Positions 23,440 through 35,075 of a stretch of 64,000 nucleotides of DNA are shown here, piece after piece. A model generated the notes under the pieces. That model was not told the origin of the DNA and did not search any database. It saw only the letters and a list, made by a program, of their open reading frames with translations. The DNA lies in contig JAUIRK010001052.1 of assembly GCA_030549495.1 (NCBI GenBank), forward strand, positions 2,852,001-2,916,000, read 5' to 3'. The translations under genes and the position numbers were made by a program. The DNA comes from Nectonema munidae (lineage: Eukaryota; Nematomorpha; Nectonematoida; Nectonematidae). Position 1 is the first letter of the stretch; every line of letters starts with the position of its first letter.

Positions 23440-24425
23440 ACAGTCAGATATTAAATATCTTTTAAAAAAACAAAATACAAGCAAAGAAAAAGCTTCCTTA
23501 GAAAAAACTTGAAAGAGAAAAAACTCCTTCAAGTTTTGAGCCTCAATGGTTGTTAGGGTGTACCTCTAAGCTTAACAATTGAAGATCAGGGGTTCGATCC
23601 CCAAGGCTCCCAACTCTAAATACAAATTCACAAAAACTTTGATTAACCATCTTTAAAGCATAATGCGAGCATATAGCCTTACGGCTGAAAGTGCTTTGAT
23701 ATCTCCAACCAACCAACCAACTCCTTCGGTCTTATTTTAAAATTTTTCAAAATAATGTTTTTCCGGATTTTAATTGGTAGTGAGTTCCATACTTTGATAG
23801 CACTGTTTAAAAAACTATGTCTATAAAGGAAAGTGTTGCAAGTTTTCATTTTTATATCATTTTTACATTTTAAATTATATGGTAAAAAATCTTAATTTAC
23901 AGTAATAAGAAAGTAGTTTTTGTAATGATTATCATATTTACACTTGTAGATGAAAGAAGCCAATTGAAATTCATTAATTTGTTCAAGGGTAAATATATGA
24001 TATTTATTCCTAATGAAATTTATATTATCATTACCAACAAATCTCAAAGCTTTATTTATTTTCTTATTTAATTTATTAAAATTAACTATTGAGAATTTAG
24101 CCCAAATATAATTAGCATATAATACTTTAGATTCAATTAGTGAATGAAAGATAGATACTCTAACTTTTTCAGGAATCATACTTTTGAATAAAATGAAACC
24201 TAAATTAGAATCAAGAAAAAGGTACAGAGATAAAAGGAAAAATATATATATTGGTACACAAATTATAAAGTTTTTTTTCAGTTTCTGATCCCACAGGAAG
24301 ATGGTCTTCAATATTTGGGCATCGAGAAATTTAGAGCCTTGGAGGAAAGTTGATTGAAAGTAATTATATATAACTACTTTAAGCTTATGCAAATTTATGT
24401 GTTTTTTATGATATGTCTGCATCAT
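23440..24425 (-). mobile_element. LINE ORF2 C-terminal fragment
   Basis: The minus-strand frame 24425-23892 reads IPEKVRVSIFHSLIESKVLY, YANYIWAKFS, NKINKALRFVGN and IFTLEQINEFQLASFIYK, the connection region after a LINE reverse transcriptase. After one stop, the same frame continues with CNTFLYRHSFLNSAIKVWNSLP and KIRKNIILKNFK, the usual end of CR1/Jockey-group ORF2. A SINE interrupts it at 23531-23718. It is 5' truncated and inactive. The low-coordinate limit is approximate. Confidence 0.7.
23531..23718 (+). repeat. tRNA-derived SINE nested in LINE
   Basis: The head GAGCCTCAATGGTTGTTAGG (A box) and GGGGTTCGATCCCC (B box), with GAGCCT pairing with AGGCTC, are tRNA-like. A tail follows (AAGCATAATGCGAGCATATA) ending in CCAACCAACCAACC. 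AACTCCTTC occurs immediately before (23522-23530) and after (23719-23727), a perfect 9-bp target duplication. The tail alone recurs at 2395-2464. Confidence 0.85.
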
Positions 24426-24526
24426 TTTTGATATCAGAATTTTCTCATGAAATTTCTTAATAGTTTTTTTTGCTGAATTCGAAAATGCTACTCATTTGGT
24501 TTGGTGGCTCAACTTTTTGTCTACAC

Positions 24527-26740
24527 CAGGGCTACTCAACTATTATAAGCAAAGGTCCAGTTAGACAAGTGTCAATGTATGCATAGGTCTAAAAATATTT
24601 ATTACATGAAATAAAGAAAATAAAACAACCATCTCAGAAAAGAATAGTAAACCATATAATTCTTATTAATTTCATATTCACTCTTTATATTATTTATACT
24701 ATTTTAGAAAACGGGGAAATAATAAAAATATTGAATTTTGTAGCTAAAATATAACAAGACTAGGATTTAAGATTGAAGACTTTACAAATGAATAAATCAA
24801 CACTACAGCAAGACTTTAGTGAGAAAAATGACACTTCTTGTTTCTTGTTAGCTCCCTAAATCATGGTACTAATTTAGTATCAGCGAGTAGAAGACAGTAG
24901 TAGAGGTGTTCACTGGTCATACATGTTCTTCACAAAATTTATGGTAAAGTAAGCAGACTCAGAGTAGTAAGTGGAGCCAAATATTGTGAGAATTTGCACG
25001 CTAGCCTGTGAAGAGTAGGAAAATTACCAGGGGATTCTTCCTTTGATCAAAATGGTTCTAGTCCACAATCACAGAGTACTTGTTTCAGCTCTAGAGTCTC
25101 TTGAAAGTAAATTAGTTCCAGTTGGATTTTTGATTCATTTACCCATTTGCAGGTGAGTTTTGCTTAGACTGAAAATTCTGTGATATCTGTCACCAGAAAA
25201 GGCTTTTGTATGAAAAGCATCAGCTCTTTTCCAAGAACAAAGTCATCAAAATGTACCTTAAAATTATTGAAAAGCTTTAGATGTGACATTATGTCTGCCA
25301 AGAATCCAACACATTCAATTTTCTCTCAATCTTTTAAAAATTCAGAAAATGTCTTTGCCTTCACACTGTTTGATCTTCGAGGAAAGTCTGTAGCTTCTTC
25401 CTAATTGTCCAAAATCACTCCAAAACTCTCCCCATTCTTTACCATCTCACATTGTTGTGCACAAGTAAATCATCATAGCATGCATTGACCCCGATAAAAA
25501 AGGATCTGAGTAGACGATGTAGTGTGTCGGTGTTGATCGAAGGAAGTTTACTAACTTTATAATAGTCTCATTGATTTCACAATATTCATTTCCCAGACTA
25601 GCACAAAGTACTGATTGGTGAATTATACAGAGGTAGGTTATCATGTCAGCATTATCTGCATTTAATCTTGCAAATAGCCCCCTTTCTTGACCAACCATGG
25701 ATGGGGCTCCATTTGTAGGCATCAAAAATATGGATTTAACATCAATATTTCTTGATTCTAACATACTTTTTAATGATCCATAAATATCCTCTCCTCATGT
25801 TCTTCCTTCAAGGTCAGTCACACCCAACTAGTCCTGACAAAATTCTTTCTTCCTTGCATTATATCTCACAAAAACCATGAACTGAGCATTGTAAGTACTG
25901 TCTGTTGATTCATCAATAGCCAATGTGATATAGGGTGGTTCTTTCAGTCCTAAATCAAGTTGCGACATGAGATCATCAGCAATAGTTCCTTTCTCCTCAT
26001 TGATGTGGAATCAGATAATGGAATCTGTTTTATTTTATTTTTTATTTCATTCTTCTGCTTATCATCAAACAATGTATCAACAGTTTCCAGCATATATTCT
26101 TTAACAACTTTAGCTTCAGCGAAGGTTTTCTTGTGTTTTTCTAATATCCAAGCTATACTGAGGTAACACTCCAATGCTCTCTCCTGGGCTGTCATAATAT
26201 TGGCAAGAATTATGGTTGACCTCTCATACGGCGATTTTAGCTTAATTATTTTATTTTTTCTCTCTTCAGTTCCTTGATTATACATCTTTTCAAATCCACT
26301 GTGTATAGTTTCATAATGACTTTTCATATTACTGCTATTAACTAAGGCAATGGTTTCGCTACATATAAGGCAAATTGGCTTAGAGCTTGTGAGAAGAGTG
26401 AAAGCATACTGTTGTATCCATTCTTCCTTGAAGGAACGATTTTAATCATCAACTTTTCTTTACTTCGAATATGCCATGTCACCTTTAAAGCGATAAGTTA
26501 AAGATAAAGATAAGATAAAGCTTAGTTTATGAAAATAACATTTGCAATTGAAATAAATTATATTGTAATTTGTGTTAACTTTTAGTAATAATAATAAAAT
26601 TATAATTTCAATAACAAATCAATGTCCATTTTCATAATTAATAATGATTGAAATTCTTAATAATAATGTTCGCCTAGGGTCCAACTACAACACTCAAAAA
26701 GTGCGGATTCGGACAGCGAGCCGCAAATTGAGTACCACTG
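24527..26740 (-). mobile_element. hAT element with GTF2IRD2-like transposase remnant
   Basis: Ends are CAGGGCTACTCAACT and, inverted, CAGTGGTACTCAATT. The 8-mers outside (GTCTACAC, GTAAATTT) no longer match well. On the minus strand: KPICLICSETIALVNSSNMK with HYETIH (a C2H2 BED-like finger, about 26390-26300), then EERKNKIIKLKSPYERSTII (25950-26327), SIFLMPTNGAPSMVGQERGL with CIIHQSVLC (25447-25764), and near 24990-24920 YYSESAYFTINFVKNMY, the C-terminal dimerisation block. The order is complete but broken by stops and frame changes. Confidence 0.85.
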
Positions 26741-26981
26741 GTAAATTTTTTTTTATGGAAAAATTCCTAATTTCACAAAAATTCTTCAATTTTTGTTTAT
26801 ATGGTTTTTTTCATTCTTTTAGTTATTAAAATGTTTTATTTTCTTTTTTATATAGAATCTAAAAAGAATAGAAACTGTATTAACATCCCGATCAATTTTG
26901 CTATATTTGAGGTAAGGTAACATTTCCGGATCATGTATCAAAAATCACAAAATTTGTTTAAAATGTTATCATGCACTAGGC

Positions 26982-28974
26982 CAGGGGTTCTCAACCTTTT
27001 TTGACCTACGCCCCCTGTTATGTAATTAGAAATTTTTACGCCCCTTCCTGTTTCTCTTTCATACTTTTCATCTTACTCTCCTTATCCTTTCCTCTCCACC
27101 TTCACTCCCTCTTACCTATGCTAGTCCTCTTGTTTTTATCGTCCAAAATACTCTAATGAAAATTAAAAAAATAATAAAAACAAAAACATTTTTATTTAAT
27201 AAAACTGAAAAAAGTTTTATGAGATTTTTGGCATTGCTTTAAGGCCGCAATTTTAGGTATTCTCTGTTGAATTCTGCTGATTGCACATCGAAGATCATTC
27301 TCTATGTTCAATTTGTTTCTTGATTTTGCTTTTATTGAAAATACAGCAGAGAATGTGGACTCACAGAGATAAGTTGAACCAAAAAAACCAAAACTTTTAA
27401 AACTCTACTTTATAGCAGAATAAATACTGCTATATTTGATCCAAAATGCATCAAGATCTAGCTCTTTAAAATTACTCTCAGCAAGTGAATCAAATTTCAA
27501 TTCAAGTAATTCTTATTGAATTTCTTCTTCAACATTTTCAAATTCACACTGGAAAGGATTTGAGATAAACTTCCAACTCTCTCGATTTTCATCAATGTTA
27601 GGAAAGTATTTTAAAAACTCTTCTTTCAAATGCTCAAAATGCAGGACTACTTGTTTTTTTAAATCTAAGCACATAGCACTTCCATCAAGAGCCAAATCAA
27701 AGTTGGTGAAAGCTGCTGTATTATTTTGCTCCATTCTATTTTTCCATAAATCTAGCTTTGCAATGAAAGTGTGAATTATGTCGTTGTAATAAAATGTTCA
27801 TATTTTTGCCTTGAAGTTTGAGATTCAGGACGTTTAATGCTTAGAAAATATAAAACAAATATGCCATGCAAATTTGAAAGTTTGTAGATTTGAACTTTGT
27901 TAAGATTGGTTTTATTTTGTATTTTCAAGAAAGCTTCAACTTCCGTCCGCAATTCGTATATTCTTCCAAGCATATTACCCCTGGAAAGCCAATGCGTTTT
28001 TGTGTAAAATGTTTTGCTTCTGATCCCATATCTTCGCACAAAACCTTGAAAAGACGACTGTTTAATGCTCCGCCTTTATAATTGACAATTTTAATAACCA
28101 CGCTCAAAACATCATTCATTTGTTGAGGCAATGTCCGAAACCCAAGAGCTTCACGGTGAATAATACAGTTATTTATTGAAATTGATTTATTCTTTCGTTT
28201 GAGCAAAGCAGCAAACCCAGAATTCATTCCTATCATAGCAGGTGCTCAATGCTCAACGCCAACAAGTGAATTCCACGATAGTTCATTATTTTCAAAAAAA
28301 TCGAAAAGAACTTGAAATATAGCTGTTGCTGTTGTGTAGCTTTCTAACGAATGGCAATACCACATTTCTTCTCTCATACATTCGCCAGACAAAAATCTAA
28401 CAAAAACAATCAATTGAAAAGAATTGGATATATCGTTTGTTTCTTCGCATTAAATAGCAAAAAATGGAGATTTCTTGATCTGATCCAAGACCTGAATTCG
28501 GATATCTTCTGAAAGCTAATCAATTCTTCTTTTAACTGTGTCATCAGACAAAAATATATGTAAGAATTTTTGCGAACTGTCGGTACTTAAAATCAGTTCT
28601 TTGGCTAGAAGTCGTGATGACTTTATCAATTTTTCACCAATGTCACGACTTTTTTATTTTTCGCTATTAGCAAGGAAATTCCATAAGAGGCTTGGACAGC
28701 TTTCAAATTCTGCTTAAAAAATGGGGACTGTTGGTCAAGTTTAACATTTTTATTTGAAAAGGAAGAATATTTAAATATCAAACATGGTATTTAATTTTAT
28801 CAACATGATTTAAGATTGGCGAGGATTATCCGCTTATTAACAAACCTAAAAAAATCTCAGTGATTGAAGTTAAAAAAAAAAAACATACAGGAAAAATAAT
28901 TTTTTCGCCAGCAGTTTACGCCCTCTTGATACCTTCTCACCTAGGGGGCGCGCCCCACCGGTTGAGAACCCGTA
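26982..28974 (-). mobile_element. hAT element with ZBED5/SCAND3-like transposase remnant
   Basis: Ends are CAGGGGTTCTCAACC and, inverted, TACGGGTTCTCAACC. Outside lie CACTAGGC (26974-26981) and CACTATGC (28975-28982), an 8-bp duplication with one change. On the minus strand 28236-27925 reads MIGMNSGFAALLKRKN, CIIHREALGFRTLP and SRLFKVLCEDMGSEAKHF; 28039-27776 continues KTHWLSRGNMLGRIYELR in another frame; 27734-27513 follows. This is the middle of a ZBED5-like hAT transposase with frame changes. The N-terminal part towards 28900 is present but riddled with stops. Confidence 0.88.
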
Positions 28975-29150
28975 CACTATGCGATCTAGAGAAATCTTTT
29001 ACGCCACATATTTGTTGTAGAACATGTATTGATAGCTTGCCGCGATGAACCAATAGGAAACAGGAAGAATTTCCTTTTGGTGTTCCGATGGTTTGGCGAG
29101 AGCAAAATGACCATATTACAGATTGTTATTTTTACATGACAAACTTAGAA

Positions 29151-29634
29151 CAGTCTTACTTTTTACCCAAACTCACCCAAAATCTCCCAAACTCACCCAA
29201 ACTCTAGTGTCTTACTTTTTACCCAAACTCTCTCAAACTCACCCAAACTCTCCCAAACTCTATTTTTATTTTTTCTTATTTTTTGATCCCTTCATCTAAA
29301 TATATATATTTTTTTTTGACAGGGTGTTTCATGCATGGGAAGTAGAAACTTCCATATCTGCACTGATGAACTTTTTATGATAATTCGATGGCATCGCCGG
29401 GATTCGAACCCAAAGGCTTTGGATCCGTAGGCGACGCCTCTACCTATCAGCCCACCAGCCCAAATTATATTTGTATAAGACTAGATTTTTTATTTAAATT
29501 TTGAACAATTTATTTAGAAGCTATAACTAAAAATGCAATAAAATATTCTATAATGATAGTTTCTTATCTAATAATTTTAATGGAAGAAAAAATAAAACCG
29601 AGTTTGGGTGAATTTGGGTAAAAAGTTAGACCCA
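29151..29634. mobile_element. TIR element with repeated CCCAAACTC ends, 484 bp
   Basis: Left end CAGTCTTACTTTTTACCC, right end inverted TGGGTCTAACTTTTTACCC. ACTTAGAA occurs exactly outside both ends (29143-29150 and 29635-29642), a perfect 8-bp duplication. After the left end the motif CCCAAACTCA is repeated several times and the end sequence itself is duplicated (from about 29210). No transposase. A SINE sits inside. Confidence 0.8.
29318..29464 (-). repeat. tRNA-derived SINE nested in TIR element
   Basis: On the minus strand GGGCTGGTGGGCTGATAGGT then AGAGG is A-box-like and GGGTTCGAATCCCGG is a strong B box, followed by a non-tRNA body ending near GTTTCATGCATGAAAC-like sequence and an A run at 29318. 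The acceptor ends do not pair, so it is not a functional tRNA gene. Confidence 0.65.
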
Positions 29635-30599
29635 ACTTAGAAGCGATTAACAAAAAGAAGAATTCCTTTGTTAATTATCCTGATGTTTCCTCGGCAATTA
29701 AACCCTTTCCTCATGGGCTAGGTTTCCCAATATCTAAGTGGTCTTAAAAATTGCTGGATTTGAGTTCGGAGGAAGATGAAGAAAACATATCTGACAAGGC
29801 ATTAACATGTTAGATGTATAAAGATGGACCAAAATCTTAAAACCAAGCTGAGCTCAATGATTTAACAAGAGACTTAGCTTTATCCAAAGAGTCTTCTCAA
29901 TTACTGAGCTCATGGCTAAAACAAAATAAATTATTAGCCCCTGAAACCACTTTTGTTTGGTATAGGTAGCGGGAAAAAGAATTCAGAAAATTTTTCGCTT
30001 ACAATACAAACTGGTCATTTATTTTTTTAAAGATATCAAAGCATTGATAGAGGCTTTATGAGTTGAATATAATTTTAGGGACTGAGACTATTTCTAGATT
30101 CTTCTCTCAAAAGTTTGTTGATTAATATTGGCACAAATTTGAATCAGTTCCCATTGCTCATTCAGTAGAAATTAAAGAAAATTTTAATGATAAGAAAGAT
30201 TAATTGGCTACATTGAAGTAAGACGAACACCAGTGGATCATATGTTGAGATTTAAAGTTTAAAATTTTATAATTTAAAGTATGAAATCCTTGAACATATT
30301 ACATTTAATAAGACGTTCTTTTCCTTATATACAGGAAAGAATATTTTGACTTAATTTCATTGTAAGAAAAAATTGTTTACAAAACAACTTTTTATGCTCA
30401 TTATTCCAGTCCTCAAAAACAACAATAATATATTAAAATTTCAAGTTTTATATATGAAAAAAACGCAATAATAGTTAGCTATTGATATTTAGGCGATCTA
30501 CCTAAAAGTTTGAACTTACGCATATATTTAATTAATCAAGGTTTTTAAGTTAAATAATGAAAGAGTTGAACCCGAAATTTTATAGTTTTTCAACTAAGT

Positions 30600-30720
30600 T
30601 CTTCAATTAGGGAGCATAAATGGGGTTGGCTAGATACGGGATTCGATCAATCAAGGTCTTAAGATACTGCATTAAGCCTGATTTCCTCATAGTTCGATAC
30701 AGACGGTTCTATTGTTTTCA
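30600..30720 (-). repeat. Possible tRNA-like SINE fragment
   Basis: Minus strand contains ATCGAATCCCG (B-box-like, about 30645) some 50 nt after TCAGGCTTAATGCAG (weak A-box-like). A second copy was not found in the window. Confidence 0.3.
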
Positions 30721-31067
30721 CGATGAAATTCTATGGTACCTTTTTTGTCCCAATATTGGAAATTATAAAATGTGAGTTTTCATTTTTTTTAAACACTCAA
30801 AGATACAATTTAAATACATATATAAGTAGCCCAAAGAAAATGATACCAATAATAAAATTAATTTTTATTTTTTTAATTTAAAAATATCCTAAATTAATTA
30901 TGAACACCGAAAATAAAAATATAAAAATAAAAGTGGCTTTTGATAAGTAAGTCTATATTTTTTTAATATCTATATGTTTAGGATTAGAAATTTAAGACCA
31001 GAAAAATAATATTTTTTATCTATTTTGTAATGTTTTATATATTATAAGTTACCTTATTTTCATTGTC

Positions 31068-31215
31068 TGCAGATGGCCTAGTGGTGAAAAAGTAGGGTTT
31101 CGATCCAAGGTCTGGGTTTGAAATCCGATCTTTATTTTCCCTACCATCTGTCCAGTTATGAAAGATTATTCTTCCCTTGGATGCGATACCTACAACAACA
31201 ACAATTATTCATAAC
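31068..31215 (+). repeat. tRNA-derived SINE with ACA-repeat tail
   Basis: GATGGCCTAGTGGTGAAAAA (A box) and TGGGTTTGAAATCC (B box) sit 40 nt apart as in a tRNA. The body ends ACCTACAACAACAACAA. The tail is like that of the LINE 3' end at 60745-60937. Confidence 0.65.
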
Positions 31216-31514
31216 TAGAATATATTTGAGTAGTATTTTACCCTTTACTAAAATGTTAAAATATGATTTTATTGAGAGCTATTTTCTATATTTTAAATAA
31301 AAAAAGTAAAAAATAAATAGAATTATTTCTATTGATTTTTTAAACAATTTTTAGGGTTAGTTTTTAAAGTTAAATGTAGCGTGCAGTGTTTTTATGGAGA
31401 AAAATTTGCTCGCTTGTATTGCACTGTCAAGAAAGGAGGCTTGCTGGTGTATTGAAAGCCACTATCTTTCCAACCTACTTACCCTCCATAAAATACGCCT
31501 TTAAGTGTCTAAAC

Positions 31515-32641
31515 CATGCATGGGCAACCTACGGCCCTGGGGCCAAATTCGGCCCACGAAGGCTTTTCATCTGGCCCGCGGAGACCTTTGAATCCGTTCC
31601 AGTATAATAAAAGTGGATGTAAATTAATAAAAAATATTATTTTTATTGCTTTTCTTGTTGACTTTACTTCATATCTGAATGTCTTAAATTCAAAATTGCA
31701 AGGAAAGGGACAATTTGTTCATCAGTTGTACACCCATATCCGAACATTTCAAAAAAATTCAACTGTGGGAAAAACAGCTGAGAAATGGTAATACTTTCCA
31801 TTTCCTTACATTTGTGCAAAGCAGACTGCACTTCCTATGCTGATGAGCTTATATCAATTCACAAAGAATTCATAAGTATGTTTCAAGATTTCAGTTCACA
31901 AGAAACTAATCTACATGTTTTCTCTTCACCATTTGATATGAATTTTGAGGAAGCTCCAGAGGAACTGCAGATGGAATTGATTGAACTTAAAGAAATGAAG
32001 ATTTGAGGCAAAAAATAAGAGATTATTCATTACTGGAGTTTTAAAAAAAATCTACCTAAAGAAGCTTTCCACAGGATCACAGATTTTGCAAGAAAAAAAT
32101 GTCACTATTCGGGAGTTCTTATATATGTGAGCAGCTGTTTACGAAAATGAAATATATAAAATCAAAAACAAGATCAAGTCACCTTGAAAATAACCTAAGA
32201 ATAGCCGCCTCTAGCATTTCACCAAACATTGAGACACTCGTAACTAAACATCAAGTCCAAATTTCGCATTAAAATAAGGTTTGTTACAATTTTTCTTACA
32301 TGTAGTTACAAGATTAATAAAAAAAAGTGTTTCAGTAAATAATTTTTTCTCATATGTAATAATAATTCTACTAAATAATGTGTTTCAAAAAATATTTAAA
32401 TAAATATTTTCAACTTTTACTATTTTTCTTCCTGAACCTTTCCAATTAAAAGTAAACGATCAATATGTAAAATCATATTGATAAAAATCAGTAGTTTAAT
32501 AAATGCTTATATGAATAGTATATAATAAGTATAACTATGTATGCATACATACTTTGTAAATCTATAATTGGGGCTCCTGGCCGCAGCCAGTCTTGGAAAG
32601 CATAATCTGGCCCACAAGTGAACAAATGTTGCCCATGCATG
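31515..32641 (+). mobile_element. hAT element A, internally deleted, GTF2IRD2-like
   Basis: Perfectly inverted ends: CATGCATGGGCAA at 31515 and TTGCCCATGCATG ending at 32641. Flanks GTCTAAAC (31507-31514) and GTTTAAAC (32642-32649) are an 8-bp duplication with one change. Inside, 31785-32006 reads SSPFDMNFEEAPEELQMELI, and 32085-32265 reads LFGSSYICEQLFTKMKYIKS then SSHLENNLRIAASSI and NIETLVTKHQVQISH, the C-terminal third of a hAT transposase, ending at a natural stop. The N-terminal two thirds are deleted and a frame change lies near 32006-32085. Confidence 0.88.
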
Positions 32642-33129
32642 GTTTAAACCAAGGGTTCCCAACCTTTTTTGCTTGTGGACCCATAATCTTATTGACTGTG
32701 GACCCCATGATCTATAAGAGAGATGTATAAATATGTATATTCAAATAGGTAAAACATTTCAATTTTAATTGTAAATTAAAAAAAAAACGAATACATATTA
32801 TATTCATAATTTCACATCTAAAGGCTTCCTTGAACAAGATAAACAAAAAATATACGACAATGTCTTTCAAATAAAATCCAATATACATCCAGGCTGCAAT
32901 AATCCAATCGCCAAGTAGCTAGAGATTACTGTAATCAACTTCATCCAAACTAAACATGGAATCATAGATACTATTCGCTTATAATTGTAATCAGTCAGTA
33001 GCAGAGTACGATGGGGAGGTTAAATTTTTTTCGGGATGGGGTAATTTCGTTTTTATCATTAATGTAATCCATCAAATGTTGGGCAAGACAAAATAGCTGT
33101 TCTATTACTAAATTAATAGTAGGAGTTGC

Positions 33130-34310
33130 TTCAGCTTCCCAAACTTTTGTCGTCACTTCAAAAGGCTCAAGTACCTAAAAAAGTTTAGAATTTATAAAAA
33201 TATAAATTAATTTACTTTAAAGTCCTTCCATGAATTTCCATTCAGATTTGTCAGGACAACTTTTCTCAAAGTCGATGGACTCATCAGCTAGAGCCTCAAT
33301 AGCATCTTTTAAATGGAAAATAGAGTTTAAGTTAGTAAGTGTAGAGTTCCACCGAGTATCGTTAGGATTTTTAGGTGTTAAAAAGCAATATTTTTTATAT
33401 TGCACTTATTTGCAACCTTCTCGAATTTTCTGATTTATTTGTTAACTTTGCCAATTTTTTTGTTTTATCAACGATTTCTTTAATATCTGCGTTTCTTTTA
33501 AACAAATCTCCTATGACAAGTTGGAGTGTATGAATGTTGCAGCAGTATTGTGTTAAATTTACAGAACGGTTAATCGCAAGTTTCAAATTTCTTGCGTTGT
33601 CAGTAACACAAAGCCAAGGTATACACTTTGAAAACTTGAAATTCGCTAATAAATCATTTCATTCAAACTCCAAGTTTTTACCAGTATGTTCTTCCGTTAG
33701 AGGTTTAACAGCCAGTGTGAAATTTTTTAGAAAAAAGTTAGAATCAATCATATGACAAGTAAGTGAAATGTAGCTATTAAGTGTCCTTGATGTCCATATA
33801 TCAGACGTAAAAGCTAAGCTTTGGCATGATTCTCTTTCATCTATAAAAAATTTGTTAATTTTTTCTCTGATAAGGATCGCTTTTTCCGACATTTTTCTTG
33901 AATATGTCTTTGGACTTTTGACTGTCAATTTTGAATTTGCCAAATTAAATAACTTAAGAAACTCTTTACTTTCTGCAACTCTGAAAGAAGTTAACGTTGC
34001 AGCAAAAAAATCAATCATTGCATCATCAAAATCTTTTTGTTCTTTAGAATCTTGATCATACTTGACTTTTTTGTTATTCAAACATTCAATAGTCACTTGT
34101 TTGGTGTTTGTTGCTGCGTTCAGATATTTGTAAGTTCGCTTTGTGGATTTTGCTTTTTCAAGTTCTAAATAGGATGATGGATGTCTTTTCAAATGGCCTT
34201 GCAAACCTTTAGTTGAGCCTTTTGTTGTTTTTAAAATCTTTTTGCAAACTGTACATTTGGCTTGCTCCAAATCAATTTTCTCAAAAAAAAGCTAGATTTT
34301 ACTTCTTGTT
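33130..34310 (-). pseudogene. BED-finger hAT transposase pseudogene in element B
   Basis: First frame, 34270-33659: CTVCKKILKTTKGSTKGLQG followed by HLKRH is the BED zinc finger (C..C..H...H); then AFTSDIWTSRTLNSYISLTC is the first catalytic region (SDxWTS..xxxxYxxxT). Next frame: CCNIHTLQLVIGD at 33586-33395, the usual C(A/I)AHxLNLVV block, then NPNDTRWNSTLTNLNSI at 33405-33217, the TRWNS block. So the order is right but at least two frame changes separate the blocks, and the C-terminal dimerisation part towards 33000 is not readable. ZBED1/ZBED4-like. Confidence 0.85.
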
Positions 34311-34980
34311 TGACTCATTAAATTCGAAAGTCAATTATAATAGGTAATGAACGTTATATTTCAATAGAAAAATTTAATAAAAGTTTTTGAATTCACAATT
34401 TTTCTCAACAAAATTTCTAAATCTAAAACAAAAAAAGTCAAATAAAAAATATTAAAATTATATAATGGAAATTTTTATTTCATATAAACATAAATAAAAC
34501 AATATTCAAAATTTTTTTTCTCACTGTTCTTTCTATAAAATTTTGATACAAATAAAACAAATCTAATCAAAAATAATAGCCTAAATACAAAAACTTGAGA
34601 AGCTCAAAGAACACTAGTCTTAAAAATTTAGAAAAATATTTAATTGGTTATTGGAAGAATTTAAGTCTTCTATTTAAAATCTTCGTGTTTTAAAAAAATA
34701 TCTAATTTTATATAAACAAAAAATGAAGAAGAACCTTGCTGAAAAAGTTAAGAAAAAAAAATAATGAGATGCTTGAAATTTCAATTTTTTTTTGTATTTG
34801 ATGAATCCGAAAAATCAAAAAGTATAAAATTGCCAGAAATTGAAAAAATAAAAGATTTTGGAAGAATCAATAAAAAGTAATGAAAATATGATTTTTTTTA
34901 TAATTTGCATATTTAGCAAATATTTAACAACACTTAATATTATCTAAACAATGCGAAGAGTTGAATCATTTTAAAAACTA

Positions 34981-35075
34981 GTACCCCGACTTCGGGGAAA
35001 GTTTACCCCGAGGGGAACGGGGAGCATGTATCCCCGCGGGGAAAGGGGAAGTTCGCGGTCCTCGTCCTTCTCTGG
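34981..35075. repeat. GC-rich triple hairpin block
   Basis: Three short palindromes follow each other at 22-26 bp spacing: CCCCGACTTCGGGG (34984-34997), CCCCGAGGGG (35006-35015, imperfect) and CCCCGCGGGG (35032-35041), with GGGGAA between them. It is far more GC-rich than all its surroundings. It lies inside hAT element B, about 700 bp upstream of the transposase. Confidence 0.8.

Larger units (their letters stand above)
26890..30240 (+). pseudogene. Broken copy of an arthropod repeat ORF family, class unknown
   Basis: Outside the two elements inserted into it, the + strand reads DLEKSFTPHICCRTCIDSLP, EEFPFGVPMVWREQNDHITD, ELNDLTRDLALSKESSQLL and KQNKLLAPETTFVWYR. I recognise these as parts of a multicopy uncharacterised protein family of arthropods and cnidarians; its mobilisation class is not clear to me. 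The copy is old and broken many times. An hAT element (26982-28974) and a MITE (29151-29634) have inserted, the first between codons for a CYHAL- and a CDLEK-containing piece. Limits are approximate. Confidence 0.6.

Noticed and set aside
23892-24425. 177-codon host gene
   Set aside because: It is the end of a LINE ORF2, with the typical WNSLP ending after one stop.
29391-29464. True tRNA gene on the minus strand
   Set aside because: A and B boxes are good, but the acceptor ends do not pair and a SINE-like body follows, so I call it a SINE.
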